From the NCBI GenBank assembly GCA_016783505.1, contig JADHWK010000023.1:1-33188 (forward strand): 33,188 nucleotides of DNA, written 5' to 3'. This stretch comes from Candidatus Zhuqueibacterota bacterium (GTDB lineage: Bacteria; BS750m-G25). Numbering within the stretch: position 1 is the stretch's first letter; each line of letters starts with the position of its first letter. The notes under the pieces were generated by a model. That model did not search any database. It had not been told where the DNA came from and worked only from the letters and a program-made list of their open reading frames with translations. Below are positions 7,945-16,960 of the stretch, piece after piece. Both the position numbers and the translations under genes were made by a program.

Positions 7945-9245
7945 AAACTGGTTTCATAAAATTATGCTTGGTTGGTTTCGGGGTGATCCTATCGGGTTTT
8001 TTCCTTTTCATCCTATCCGATGATTCAAAAACACGGTTGGTCATCCTTCACACCAACTCCACCAACGGGATTTTGGAGAACTGCGGCTGCCCCCACGAGC
8101 CCTTGGGCGCCCTGGAGAAGCGTTCAGCCAAAATAAAGGAGATTCGTTCTTCTTGGTCCGATGTATTGGTCTTGGACTCCGGGGATATTTTACCAGCCAT
8201 TGAGGATACGATGAAGGCCAGATTGGCCCTCAAGGCGATGGAGATCATCGGTTACGACGCCATGACTATCGGTGATCAGGAATTTATCAACGGCCCGGCT
8301 TTCTTCAAGCATGAAGTATTGGGCTCTGGACTCCCCTTTGTCTCCGCCAATCTTTTCTGGAGAGATAGTCATAAACCGGTGACGAAATCTCACCTCATTA
8401 AGAAAATTGCTGGACTGAAGATCGCCATCATTGGGATTATCGCCCCGAATGCGGTTTTCTTCTTTCCTGAGGAAAAGGGAGAATGGTTCCAGATTAGGGA
8501 TTACGATAACATTCTGGAGGGATTGCTCAAGGATCTCAGAAAAAAAGCGGACTTTATCGTTCTTCTTTCCCACTCAGGATATGATGAGGACCGAAAGATC
8601 GCCAGGAAATTTCCGGACATTGATCTTATCGTGGGGGGGCATTCCCAGACCAAGCTGGAAAGGCCTGGGAAAGTGGGGAACACCCTTATCGTTCAGGCTG
8701 GTGGGAACTGCCGGTATCTGGGAAGGTTGGATTTGACGTTTAACAGAAAAAAGAAGTTATCCCATTACCGGGGCAAACTGATTCCCTTGACCCTGGACAT
8801 GCCCAACGACCCACGGATTATTGAGCTGATCAGGGAATACGAGAAGCATTTCTTCGGGGATGTCCGTCCCATTCCCCACATTGGCACCATTCCGCTGAAA
8901 TTTGGGGTCGCCAGGGCTGAAGACTGCAGGGAATGTCATGAGCTCCAGTATGATAGGTGGCAGAATACCCCCCATGCCCGGGCATTTGAGATTATTCAGG
9001 AAAGGGGAAAAGTGTATAATCCCGAATGCCTATCCTGCCACACCACCGGATACGGCAGGGAGGACGGATTCAAGAGGATAGATCTGACGCCGGGGATGGT
9101 GGGGGTTTCCTGCACGGAATGTCATTACGTGGATAAAGACCATCATGCAGAGGCCGTTAAGGAAGCAACCTGCGTGCGCTGTCATAATCAAAAGAACAGT
9201 CCCGATTTCGGCTATCCTGAATATTTAAAGAAAATCGTCCATTAA
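7941..9245 (+). CDS. Metallophosphoesterase-like protein with C-terminal tetraheme cytochrome domain
   Basis: 434 residues. An N-terminal hydrophobic anchor (about 5-25) precedes a UshA/5'-nucleotidase-like domain: ILHTNSTNG (36-44), LDSGD (78-82), LLSHSGYD and IVGGHSQTK. Four CXXCH heme motifs follow (CRECH, CLSCH, CTECH, CVRCH) in a cytochrome c554-like segment. Compared with UshA, the first metal-ligand motif HTNDxHG reads HTNSTNG and the GNHE motif reads GDQE, so key ligands are missing. A family-typical ENCGCP cluster (C48, C50) follows at once. It is probably exported and heme-loaded in the periplasm. It is coupled to the upstream TlpA-like gene. The catalytic role is unknown and electron transfer is likely. 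Confidence 0.85.
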   Translation: MKTGFIKLCLVGFGVILSGFFLFILSDDSKTRLVILHTNSTNGILENCGCPHEPLGALEKRSAKIKEIRSSWSDVLVLDSGDILPAIEDTMKARLALKAMEIIGYDAMTIGDQEFINGPAFFKHEVLGSGLPFVSANLFWRDSHKPVTKSHLIKKIAGLKIAIIGIIAPNAVFFFPEEKGEWFQIRDYDNILEGLLKDLRKKADFIVLLSHSGYDEDRKIARKFPDIDLIVGGHSQTKLERPGKVGNTLIVQAGGNCRYLGRLDLTFNRKKKLSHYRGKLIPLTLDMPNDPRIIELIREYEKHFFGDVRPIPHIGTIPLKFGVARAEDCRECHELQYDRWQNTPHARAFEIIQERGKVYNPECLSCHTTGYGREDGFKRIDLTPGMVGVSCTECHYVDKDHHAEAVKEATCVRCHNQKNSPDFGYPEYLKKIVH

Positions 9246-9298
9246 CCCAAATCCGAAAATTTAACACTGACCGAAGGTTCGCCGTGGCGAAAAAACAC

Positions 9299-9405
9299 TG
9301 AATTGTTGATTGTTAACTGCTAATTGTTAAAACCTGGGCTCAAGCAGCAATCAGCAATCAGCAATCATTACCAGTGTCGTTCTGTGCCTTCCGAATCCGG
9401 GATTA
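9299..9405. repeat. Dispersed repeat pair, copy 2, with AGCAATC tandem units
   Basis: This copy shares with 5020-5140 the order: alternating TTGATTG/TAATTG units, TAATTGTTAAAACCT, AGCAGCAATCAG, CAATCATT, and TTCCGAATCCGGGATTA. Three perfect heptamers AGCAATC run from 9346 to 9366. It sits between the tetraheme gene and mgtC, ending close to the mgtC ribosome-binding site. Confidence 0.7.
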
Positions 9406-9419
9406 AAGGAGGAACTTCC

Positions 9420-9878
9420 ATGGAAATTTGGATTTATCTGGGAAGGCTGGTGTTGTCCATCATTTTAGGGGGTCTCATCGGCTATGAGCGGGAGACGGAG
9501 CATAAACCGGCCGGTCTGCGTACCCTAACGCTGGTTTCCCTGGGATCCTGTCTGTTCATGATCATATCTATCAGGACGGCCCAGGGGTTGGAGAACGTGG
9601 ACCCCACCCGGATCGCCGCCCAGGTAGTGACCGGCATCGGTTTTCTGGGGGCCGGGGCTATCCTCCACGCCCGGGGCGCCGTCTACGGGTTGACCACGGC
9701 GGTCTCCATCTGGTTGGTGGCGGCCATCGGCTTAGCAGCCGGGGCGGGACTGTACATCGAAGCCGTGGTTGTCACCATTTTGGGCTTTATCATCCTGCGT
9801 TCAGCAGAGAAATTCTTGTACAAGAAAGACAAAAAACAGAATGAATCTGTGCTGGACTCCGATGAAGATAAAGAATAG
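9420..9878 (+). CDS. MgtC/SapB-family membrane protein
   Basis: 152 residues with four to five hydrophobic segments. The family motif is clear: GGLIGYERETEHKPAGLRTL near the start and GIGFLGAGAILHARGAVYGLTTA in the middle. MgtC/SapB proteins are inner-membrane proteins, and MgtC itself supports growth at low magnesium and modulates the F-type ATPase. The function of short environmental homologues such as this one is not settled. AAAGGAGG lies 7 nt before the ATG, which favours this start over upstream in-frame options. The C-terminus is a short charged tail (KKDKKQNES). A strong terminator follows. Confidence 0.9.
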   Translation: MEIWIYLGRLVLSIILGGLIGYERETEHKPAGLRTLTLVSLGSCLFMIISIRTAQGLENVDPTRIAAQVVTGIGFLGAGAILHARGAVYGLTTAVSIWLVAAIGLAAGAGLYIEAVVVTILGFIILRSAEKFLYKKDKKQNESVLDSDEDKE

Positions 9879-9909
9879 TGTGATTTTTTCCCTGCGGCGA
9901 GAAATCTGA

Positions 9910-9937
9910 GCGGGACCCCACTGGTCCCGCTTTTTTT
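9910..9937 (+). terminator. Rho-independent terminator after the mgtC-like gene
   Basis: Stem GCGGGACC / GGTCCCGC with a 5-nt loop and seven Ts directly after. It lies 32 nt beyond the stop codon. Confidence 0.92.
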
Positions 9938-10100
9938 ATACTTGCATTTATGGGAAATTTTTGTTAGATTATTTTAACTGATATTTTCATTTTTCAATTA
10001 TGGTTAAGCGCAACGACGGATATCATCGGCTGGGCGGCGGGGGGAAATGGGGTGATTTTGCATTATCATTAAACTTGATATAAAATATATGAGGTGTATA

Positions 10101-10957
10101 ATGAATAACGATGAAACAAATCAACCACTTAGTAATGGTGACAAAGCCTTTTTATCCAAAATTTATGAAAGCACCTGGGAGAATGTTCGAGGCACTGAAA
10201 AATCTATAATTCAATATATTATCATAATAGTTACAGTAATTGCTATTGTAGCATACTCACTTTACTTTAATAAATCCTACCTTGTTTTTAGCTACAGTAA
10301 TTTCCCAAATCATACTTTTTTGGGGATTAAATTTAATTATTGAAGCCAATTTTGAATATAGAAGGAATCAAAAAAATGTCGTATGTTGAGAAAGATATTC
10401 TTAGGAATTAAATCAACAGAATAATTCCAACTTATTACCATGATGTTAAATATCAATTAATGGAAAAATATAAAATTTATTTCTTTGTCTTTATTCTATT
10501 CATTAGTATTATTCCCTTAATATATTTATATTTTGGGTTTTCATTTCTTTCTTGCCAATTCATTAGGATTGGTTTAATTGGCTTTTTACTTGTTTCCGTT
10601 CTCACTGCCTTTTTTTTGATTTCTTTCAATAGTAGTTGTGATAATAGATTTCAAGCTATTTTATGGAATATCAAGAACAAAATTAAATCTAAACAGCAAA
10701 ACGAAATGGAAGATAATATAATATTTCTTAGAGCCTGTTTTTATGTTCTTCCTTTTCTCATTCCATTCTTTTTACTTTTGCTATATTTTTCTTTAGACTT
10801 TAACTATGATACAAAAATATCCACTCAAAATCACCTCAAAATTGCATCTGTTGTTATCATTCAAATAATAGGTCTAGTTGTCACATGTCTATTCGACAAA
10901 AAAAGGGCATTGGCATTAAACAATTTCATAAAGGAAACTGATAATAGCCGGAGTTAG
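10101..10957 (+). pseudogene. Decayed AT-rich membrane-protein gene (frameshifts plus stop)
   Basis: Three frames read in turn give one continuous protein. Residues MNNDETNQ... to a membrane segment (IIQYIIIIVTVIAIVAYSLY) are in frame 1. After the T-run near 10285-10289 the sense moves to a second frame (ATVISQIILFWGLNLIIEAN, 10291 on). After the A7 run near 10374 it moves to a third (VEKDILRN), meets TAA at 10409-10411, then runs open through LMEKYKIYFF to 10957 with three more membrane segments. The layout suggests a roughly 280-residue protein with N-terminal and C-terminal membrane pairs; the family is unknown. Base composition is far more AT-rich than selA, which starts 4 nt later. GAGGTG precedes the first ATG. 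Homopolymer sequencing errors could explain the frameshifts but not the TAA. Confidence 0.65.
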
Positions 10958-10960
10958 ACC

Positions 10961-12406
10961 ATGTCCAAACTTTCCCGAAGCTTGCGGACTTCTTTTAGCC
11001 TGACCGATAGTCGAAAATTACTGGCCAACCTCCCATCGGTTGAAAGGATGCTTGTCCTTTGGGAAAAAGAGGGGCTAAAAAATTTTCCTAGGTGGGTGGT
11101 GGCTGAACTCATTCGGACCGAAATCGGCCAGGTTCGTGAAAAGGTGAAACGGGGAAAGCTATCCCGGGTTCCTGACGAAGGGGAACTTTTAGCTTTGGTG
11201 TCGGATAAACTATCCAAACTGTTCTCGCCCAGTCTGAGGAGGGTGATCAACGGGACGGGTATCATCCTTCATACTGGTCTGGGCCGGGCTCCCTTTCCCC
11301 ACGCCGTTCAAGAAAGTCTGGTTAGCCTGATAAATAGTTACACCAATCTGGAATTAGATATTGAAAGCGGCCGGCGGGGGGAGCGGATCAGGCACGTGAA
11401 AAAACTGCTTTGCCTTTTGACCGGGGCTGAGGCAGCGGCGGTAGTCAATAACAACGCAGCGGCTGTTCTATTGACGTTGAACACCCTGTCAAAAAGGAAG
11501 GAAGTCATCGTCTCCCGGGGGCAGTTGATCGAGATCGGGGGTTCCTTCCGCCTCCCTGACGTAATGGCACAGTCCGGGGCTAAGATGGTGGAGGTGGGTA
11601 CTACCAACCGAACAAGGTTATCAGATTACGAAAATGCCATTGGTCCAAGAACACGGGCTATCCTCAGGGTTCATCCCAGCAACTACCGGATATTGGGATT
11701 TACCCAGGAAGTGCCTTTGGAGGAGTTGGTTAGTCTAGGGGAAAAATACCAGCTTCCCATTATTGATGATTTGGGCAGTGGGGTGCTGGTAGACCTGAGG
11801 AAATACGGCCTGCCATACGAGCCGGTAGTCTCCGAGAGCATAAGGAAGGGGGCGGCGGTGGTTTGCTTTAGCGGGGATAAGGTCTTAGGTGGGCCCCAGG
11901 CTGGCATTCTGGTCGGAAAAAAAATCTATCTGGACAGGATTAAAAAGAATTCCCTGATGCGGGCGTTACGCTGCGGCAAGTTGACCTATGCTGTGCTGGA
12001 GGCGGTATTAAAGCTATATTTCGATGAAAAAAAGCTGGTATCCAACCACCCGGTGTTCAGGATGCTGACGGAATCGGCTGAGGACATAGGGCAAAGGGCA
12101 AAGTACTTAGTTGAAAGTTTAAAGTTAAAAATTAAAATTGATAAACTAATAATTAAAGTTGAGGATTCGGAAGCAGAAACAGGGGGAGGGGCGCTTCCGC
12201 TGGAGAAAATCCCCAGCAAGGCGGTTTCCATTAAACCCAAAAGGATTTCGGTTGACCGATTAGCCAAAGCCATGCGGCTAAACGAACCGCCGATTATCGG
12301 ATATGTGAAAGATGATAAATTTTATCTGAACATGAGGACGGTGAGGAATGATGAGGTGGGACTGATCAAGGAAGCTATCGAAAAAATATTTCTGGACGGC
12401 GGATAG
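10961..12406 (+). CDS. selA: L-seryl-tRNA(Sec) selenium transferase
   Basis: 481 residues, near the usual 460-480 for SelA. This PLP enzyme converts seryl-tRNA(Sec) to selenocysteinyl-tRNA(Sec) using selenophosphate. Visible features are the N-terminal helical domain (SLTDSRKLLANLPSVERML), the conserved INGTGIILHTGLGRAPF, AAAVVNNNAAAVLLTL, the TTNRTRLSDYENAI segment and the PLP lysine K307 in CFSGDKVLGGPQAG. GGAG lies 7-8 nt before the ATG. It abuts a decayed AT-rich gene upstream and lies on the same strand as selB, 1.1 kb downstream. A patch at 12116-12170 is unusually AT-rich (lysine/isoleucine-coded) but stays in frame. Confidence 0.95.
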   Translation: MSKLSRSLRTSFSLTDSRKLLANLPSVERMLVLWEKEGLKNFPRWVVAELIRTEIGQVREKVKRGKLSRVPDEGELLALVSDKLSKLFSPSLRRVINGTGIILHTGLGRAPFPHAVQESLVSLINSYTNLELDIESGRRGERIRHVKKLLCLLTGAEAAAVVNNNAAAVLLTLNTLSKRKEVIVSRGQLIEIGGSFRLPDVMAQSGAKMVEVGTTNRTRLSDYENAIGPRTRAILRVHPSNYRILGFTQEVPLEELVSLGEKYQLPIIDDLGSGVLVDLRKYGLPYEPVVSESIRKGAAVVCFSGDKVLGGPQAGILVGKKIYLDRIKKNSLMRALRCGKLTYAVLEAVLKLYFDEKKLVSNHPVFRMLTESAEDIGQRAKYLVESLKLKIKIDKLIIKVEDSEAETGGGALPLEKIPSKAVSIKPKRISVDRLAKAMRLNEPPIIGYVKDDKFYLNMRTVRNDEVGLIKEAIEKIFLDGG

Positions 12407-12722
12407 GATTAAAATTCAGCAAGTTTTAGTTTGCCAGTTCTATATAGTCGGTCGCCTGAACGAACCGATCGAAGCACGAGATCCTATAATCCTTACACTA
12501 TTAGGTAGATTTAGCGATAAGGCTAACTGGTCTAATAAAGCGAAGTTATCTAAAATCTATAAATCTACACTTTAAATTAAATCATTATTTAATTGAGCAA
12601 ACAAATTCCGCTAACCCATCCCGTAGGTTCGGGACTAAAACACAGAAAGGGAAGAATTAATTTATAGGTCCTAAATGTCTTCAACATTCGGCAATGTCAG
12701 ATAAAAAATAGAGGATAGTATC
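12407..12722. other. Intergenic region with an interrupted inverted repeat
   Basis: No gene is seen. I looked for tRNA(Sec) because of the flanking sel genes and found no acceptor/T-arm pattern. An inverted repeat GTAGATTTA (12505-12513) / TAAATCTAC (12560-12568) encloses a second stem GATAA/TTATC. A smaller TCGGT/ACCGA hairpin lies near 12450-12470, and a TCCCGTA..TTCGGGA palindrome is at 12619-12634. Confidence 0.5.
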
Positions 12723-13472
12723 ATGGTCAAATGGGCGGGAAAGATCATTGGGGGTGGCATTGGGTTTGCCCTGTTCGGACCTATCGGGATGATCATCGGG
12801 GGAATGTTGGGGGATAAGTTCGATAAGAAGGCCGAGTTGCTGAGCCTGTCGAGTCAGGGGCGGGGCTATGGTCCCCGTCCCCGGGGTAAGGTGGACCAGG
12901 GTTCCTTTGCCGTGACCCTTTTGGTACTGTTTGCTCACGTCAGCCGGGCTGACGGCAAGGTGACTTCAGCCGAAGTCCAGTTCGTTAAACGGTTTCTTAT
13001 TGACAAGTTCGGTCGGGTTGAAGCTGCCGACCTCATGCAGATATTCAAGGGGGTAGTGAACCAGCACTACCGGATTGAAGAGGTGGCCTGGCAGGTAAAG
13101 AACCAGATGGATTATTACTCCAGGCTGGAGCTGCTTCACATCCTGTTCGGCATCGCCAAGGCCGATGAACTCATCAGCCCCGGTGAGCTGGAAGCCATCC
13201 AGTTAATTTCCGATCATCTTGGGATAAAAGCCCAGGATCATCTATCCATTAAGAATATGTTCTTCAAAGAGGATAAATCGGATTATAAAATTCTGGGCGT
13301 TTCTTCAATAGCCACCGCAGAGGAGATCAAGCGCGCCTACCGGAATTTAGCCCAGAAATACCACCCCGATAAGGTCACCCATCTGGGAGAGGAGTTTCAA
13401 AAACTGGCTCAGGAAAAATTCGTCCAAATAAAAAAAGCCTACGAAAGCATAAAAAGGCAAAAAGGGTTTTAG
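12723..13472 (+). CDS. TerB-like / J-domain protein (DjlA-like co-chaperone)
   Basis: 249 residues in three parts. First is a glycine-rich hydrophobic N-terminus (GKIIGGGIGFALFGPIGMIIGG), probably membrane-associated. Next is a TerB-like helical domain at about 60-165 (VTLLVLFAHVSRADGKVTSAEVQFVKRF and LHILFGIAKADELISPGELE, with the paired acidic DG/DE turns of that fold). Last is a C-terminal J domain with YKILGVSSIATAEEIKRAYR and the HPD motif in YHPDK, which stimulates DnaK ATPase. The order matches DjlA. GAGG lies 8 nt before the ATG. It sits between selA and selB on the same strand. A direct role in selenoprotein synthesis has no sequence support. Confidence 0.88.
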   Translation: MVKWAGKIIGGGIGFALFGPIGMIIGGMLGDKFDKKAELLSLSSQGRGYGPRPRGKVDQGSFAVTLLVLFAHVSRADGKVTSAEVQFVKRFLIDKFGRVEAADLMQIFKGVVNQHYRIEEVAWQVKNQMDYYSRLELLHILFGIAKADELISPGELEAIQLISDHLGIKAQDHLSIKNMFFKEDKSDYKILGVSSIATAEEIKRAYRNLAQKYHPDKVTHLGEEFQKLAQEKFVQIKKAYESIKRQKGF

Positions 13473-13524
13473 GGGGAAGGAGCTTATTAGCTGGATAGTT
13501 GTAATCATTATATCAAGATAAGGG

Positions 13525-15417
13525 ATGTCTCACATTATCATCGGCACTGCCGGACACATTGACCACGGCAAAACGGAGCTGGTTAAGGCGTTGACGGGGA
13601 TGGACACCGACCGCCTGCCAGAGGAGAAAAAACGGGGGCTCACCATTGACCTGGGGTTTGCCTTCTACGGGGAAAACGCCGCCATTATTGATGTCCCCGG
13701 GCATGAACGGTTCATCAAGAATATGGTGGCCGGGGTGGCCACTATTGATTTGGTGCTGTTCGTTATCGCCGCCGATGACGGCATCATGCCCCAGACAAGG
13801 GAGCACCTAGATATTTTAAACTTATTGGGGGTAAAAAAGGGATTGGTTGCCATCACTAAGATTGATCTGGTAGAAAGGGATTGGCTGGATCTGGTGATTG
13901 ATGAGGTGCATAAATTTGTGGAGGGGACCTTTCTAGATGAAGCACCCATCCTCCCCGTGTCGTCAACAACGGGGGAAGGCATTGAGGCCCTCAGGAAGGT
14001 TCTGGATGGGGAATTGGCCAGGGCGCAAGCCAAACCCTTCCGCCAGCTATTCCGCATGCCCATTGACCGCGTGTTTACAATTAAGGGTTTCGGAACGGTG
14101 GTTACAGGAACCGTCCTGTCGGGAACGGTCAGGGTAGGGCAAACCCTGGAATTGCTTCCCCAGAGAAGGGAAATGAAAATCCGGGGGATTCAGAAGCACG
14201 GGAGGACCGCGGAGACGGCCCGGGCCGGGGATCGAGCGGCCCTGAATCCAATGGGGATCGGTAAGAACGAACTGGCCAGGGGGGATGTGCTGGCCCAGAA
14301 AGGCTATCTTAAGCCCAGTCCCTTTTTGGATGCTCGTCTGAACCTGTTAAAATCGGCCCGAGGGATGAAAAACCGCACCCGGGTGAGGCTTCACATCGGC
14401 ACCAAGGAAATTTTGTGCCGGGTAGTTTTGTTAGAAACGGACCGATTAGAACCCGGGGGGACGGAGTGGGTGCAATTTCTGCTGGAGAGCCCTTACGCTG
14501 CCATCCCCGGTGACGCCTTTGTCATCCGGAGTTATTCCCCCCAGCTCACTATCGGTGGGGGACGGGTTATTCATCCCCATCCACCCAAACACCGGCGTTT
14601 TCAAAGAGATGTATTGCAGTTTTTGCGAACCATGGCGGGGGGAAATCCCCGGGAGATCATCGAGGCGAAACTTATGTTGTCCCGGAAAAATACCCTTCTA
14701 ATGGCCCGCTTAGTGGAGGAGGGAGGGGTGGATCCCGATTTAGTTAAGACCATAATTGCTGAGTTGGTGAAAGAAAATATTATCCTTTCCCTGGATGATG
14801 AAGGAAAGATCCTGTTCCATCGGCAAAATATTAAAAGTGCTTCAGAAGAATTTATTCGCATTATTGAAAATTTCCATCGGGCCCATCCTGATCATCGGGG
14901 GTTGGCGCTGGCGGAGCTCAAAGCCAAGTTTAACCGGGAGGTTCATCCCGCCCTGTTTGAGAAAATCCTTAAAGACTTGGAAAAGGGGAGGAGGATTAAA
15001 CGAGAGGGGAATTTAGTACGGTTGGCCACCTACCGGGTGCGACTCTCGCCCCAGCGGGAAAAATTGATCAATCGAATTGAGGAAATTCTTTTGGATGGAG
15101 GGGTTCATCCCTCGGGGATCCAGGAAATAGCGAAGATGCTGGATACCCGGCCCGGTACTGTCAATGAACTGGCTACTATCATGCAGGATATGGGTAAACT
15201 AGCCCGGGTGGATAATTCTCATTTTTTCCATCAACGGATGATCGAGCAGGCCCGGGAGAAGATCTCCCAATTTTTAAATGAACAGGGTGAAGTTACCATC
15301 AGTGAGGTGGGAAAACTCCTAAATACAAGCCGAAAATATTCCGTTCCCCTGATGGAATATTTTGACGCCGTTGGCTTTACCGAGCGCAGGGGGGACGTAA
15401 GGGTAAAGAAGGGCTAA
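13525..15417 (+). CDS. selB: Selenocysteine-specific translation elongation factor
   Basis: 630 residues, typical of bacterial SelB. The GTPase domain opens with [11 protein letters not shown] (G1, about 7-17) and carries [18 protein letters not shown] (switch I), DVPGHERF (G3) and TKID (G4). Two EF-Tu-like beta-barrels follow, then winged-helix repeats in the C-terminal third (from about residue 390) that bind the SECIS hairpin of selenoprotein mRNAs. SelB delivers Sec-tRNA to in-frame UGA codons. It is 52 nt downstream of the J-domain gene. AAGGG is immediately before the ATG, which is closer than ideal. Neither selC nor selD is in the window. Confidence 0.95.
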   Translation: MSHIIIGTAGHIDHGKTELVKALTGMDTDRLPEEKKRGLTIDLGFAFYGENAAIIDVPGHERFIKNMVAGVATIDLVLFVIAADDGIMPQTREHLDILNLLGVKKGLVAITKIDLVERDWLDLVIDEVHKFVEGTFLDEAPILPVSSTTGEGIEALRKVLDGELARAQAKPFRQLFRMPIDRVFTIKGFGTVVTGTVLSGTVRVGQTLELLPQRREMKIRGIQKHGRTAETARAGDRAALNPMGIGKNELARGDVLAQKGYLKPSPFLDARLNLLKSARGMKNRTRVRLHIGTKEILCRVVLLETDRLEPGGTEWVQFLLESPYAAIPGDAFVIRSYSPQLTIGGGRVIHPHPPKHRRFQRDVLQFLRTMAGGNPREIIEAKLMLSRKNTLLMARLVEEGGVDPDLVKTIIAELVKENIILSLDDEGKILFHRQNIKSASEEFIRIIENFHRAHPDHRGLALAELKAKFNREVHPALFEKILKDLEKGRRIKREGNLVRLATYRVRLSPQREKLINRIEEILLDGGVHPSGIQEIAKMLDTRPGTVNELATIMQDMGKLARVDNSHFFHQRMIEQAREKISQFLNEQGEVTISEVGKLLNTSRKYSVPLMEYFDAVGFTERRGDVRVKKG

Positions 15418-15797
15418 TGCCGTTCCCGTTTAATAAAATGGGGTCCGTTAATATCAGTAAGTATCTTGCCGTCTATAAAAGGCAACTTCTTTACAAATGT
15501 GTCAAGTTTTGATAGAGTTTTCGCATTTATTCTAAAGGGTGAAAAAGTCCCGTTGCCTGTTTTTCGGTGACGCGGCCAGTATCGGCTTTCGGTGCGGACG
15601 CATCTTGGGATAACGGCCTTCGGTATTCGGTAAGACCGGGTTACCAATAATTAATACCGGGCTTCGATACGGGTTTTCCCGAAGCTTCGGGACTAAACGA
15701 ATGACGAATTACTTCCACTACAGCCTTTTAAACCCCCTGAAATTTAATCTCGTTGGTTTAAGGCGAAACTTCGCTAGTATTATGAGGGCTTTTCAAT
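15418..15797. other. Intergenic region, no supported gene
   Basis: About 380 bp. A 77-codon open frame on the minus strand (15414-15647) lacks a recognisable domain or ribosome-binding site and overlaps the selB stop, so it is not called. The segment 15600-15700 is rich in TTCGGTA/ACCGGG fragments resembling the dispersed palindromes, with a clean TCCCGAAGCTTCGGGA copy at 15677-15692. No terminator with a T-run is visible. Confidence 0.5.
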
Positions 15798-16820
15798 ATG
15801 GTAAAGGAAGCGATGTTCTATGAGAAGGTTGACGGCGGTAAGGTCGTCTGCCGCTTGTGCGCCCATTACTGTAAAATCCTACCGGGAAGAATTGGAATCT
15901 GTGGGGTGAGGGAAAACCGGGAAGGGACTCTGTTTACCCTGGTATATCAAAAGGCCATTTCTACCAGTGTAGACCCGGTGGAAAAGAAACCCGTTTTCCA
16001 TCTCTACCCGGGGTCGGGTTCCTTTTCCTACGCCACAGTGGGCTGTAATTTTCACTGTAAGTTCTGCCAGAACAGCAACATCTCCCAGTTCAGCAAACAG
16101 AGGACAGAATATATCCCGGGGCAGGATATTACACCCGAGCAAATAGTGGCCATGGCTCAGGGGTATGAATGCAGGAGTATCGCCCATACCTATACCGAGC
16201 CGATCATCTTCTTCGAATACGCTTATGAGATCGCCCAAAAAGCCCATGATGCCGATATAAAAAATATTTTCGTAACCAACGGCTATTTTACCGAAGAATC
16301 GTTAAAGGCCATCGCCCCCTATCTGGATGCCGCCAACGTGGACTTAAAAAGCTTTGAAGACCGATTTTATCGCCGATTAGTGGGGGCTAAGCTTCAGCCG
16401 GTTTTGGATTCACTGAAAATGATGAAGAAGCTGGGCATCTGGGTAGAGGTGACCACCCTGATCATTCCTACACATAACGATTCCGAAGATAATTTGAAAA
16501 ATATCGCCAGTTTTATCCACGATGATCTGGGGTCGGAGACCCCCTGGCACATTAGCCGGTTCTACCCCCACTATAAACTGATGGATGTGCCCCCGACGCC
16601 GGTTGCCACTTTACGAAAAGCCCGCCAGATCGGTCTTAAGGCCGGCCTGCGATATGTCTACAGCGGTAATGTTCCCGGGGATGAGGGGGAAAGTACCTAC
16701 TGTTACCAATGTGGAAAAGTACTTATTAAACGATGGGGATATCAAATTCTGGATAATAAAATTAAAAATTCAAAATGCTTCTACTGTGGAGCGGCTATTG
16801 ATGGAGTTGGGATGGGGTAG
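15798..16820 (+). CDS. amrS: AmrS-type radical SAM protein (AmmeMemoRadiSam system)
   Basis: 340 residues. The radical SAM cluster motif is CNFHCKFC (CX3CX2C), about residues 78-85, and the flanking VGCNFHCKFCQNSNISQ is a strong family signature. An N-terminal zinc/cluster-like CRLCAHYCKILPGRIGICGVR and a C-terminal CYQCGK...CFYCGA pair are also typical of this family. It is named for its association with AMMECR1 and Memo domains. Neither partner gene is adjacent here, so the name rests on the radical SAM protein alone. The reaction is unknown. GAGG lies about 10 nt before the ATG. The stop codon is 9 nt before the first attC-like element of the downstream array. Confidence 0.88.
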   Translation: MVKEAMFYEKVDGGKVVCRLCAHYCKILPGRIGICGVRENREGTLFTLVYQKAISTSVDPVEKKPVFHLYPGSGSFSYATVGCNFHCKFCQNSNISQFSKQRTEYIPGQDITPEQIVAMAQGYECRSIAHTYTEPIIFFEYAYEIAQKAHDADIKNIFVTNGYFTEESLKAIAPYLDAANVDLKSFEDRFYRRLVGAKLQPVLDSLKMMKKLGIWVEVTTLIIPTHNDSEDNLKNIASFIHDDLGSETPWHISRFYPHYKLMDVPPTPVATLRKARQIGLKAGLRYVYSGNVPGDEGESTYCYQCGKVLIKRWGYQILDNKIKNSKCFYCGAAIDGVGMG

Positions 16821-16828
16821 TGCTTTAT

Positions 16829-16917
16829 GCTTAATAATTCCTTTCTTTTCGAAATGTTACATTACTCAAATTACATGTTATAACACGGCGTTTAGGCAGT
16901 ATCATAATATGTTAGTC
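16829..16917 (+). other. attC-like site 0 (start of array)
   Basis: The 5' box is GCTTAAT (16829-16835), the 3' box GTTAGTC (16911-16917). It is homologous along its length to attC X at 20854-20937, including an identical 24-bp block (16877-16900 against 20898-20921). The boxes are imperfect, so the call rests on this homology and on position directly between two genes. Confidence 0.5.
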
Positions 16918-16960
16918 CTATCAACTTGATTAGTTTCAAACCAAAATAGGAGGAACTACA

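Noticed and set aside
9346-9366. AGCAATC tandem units as a CRISPR array
   Set aside because: Seven-base units without spacers; no cas gene or 25-40 bp repeats anywhere in the window.
12407-12722. selC (tRNA-Sec) between selA and the J-domain gene
   Set aside because: No long acceptor/T-arm stem, no TTC-GA T-loop pattern and no TCA anticodon in a proper loop. The visible stems are only 5-9 bp.
15414-15647. A 77-codon minus-strand frame after selB as a gene
   Set aside because: No ribosome-binding site or recognisable domain. It overlaps the selB stop and spans repeat-like DNA.
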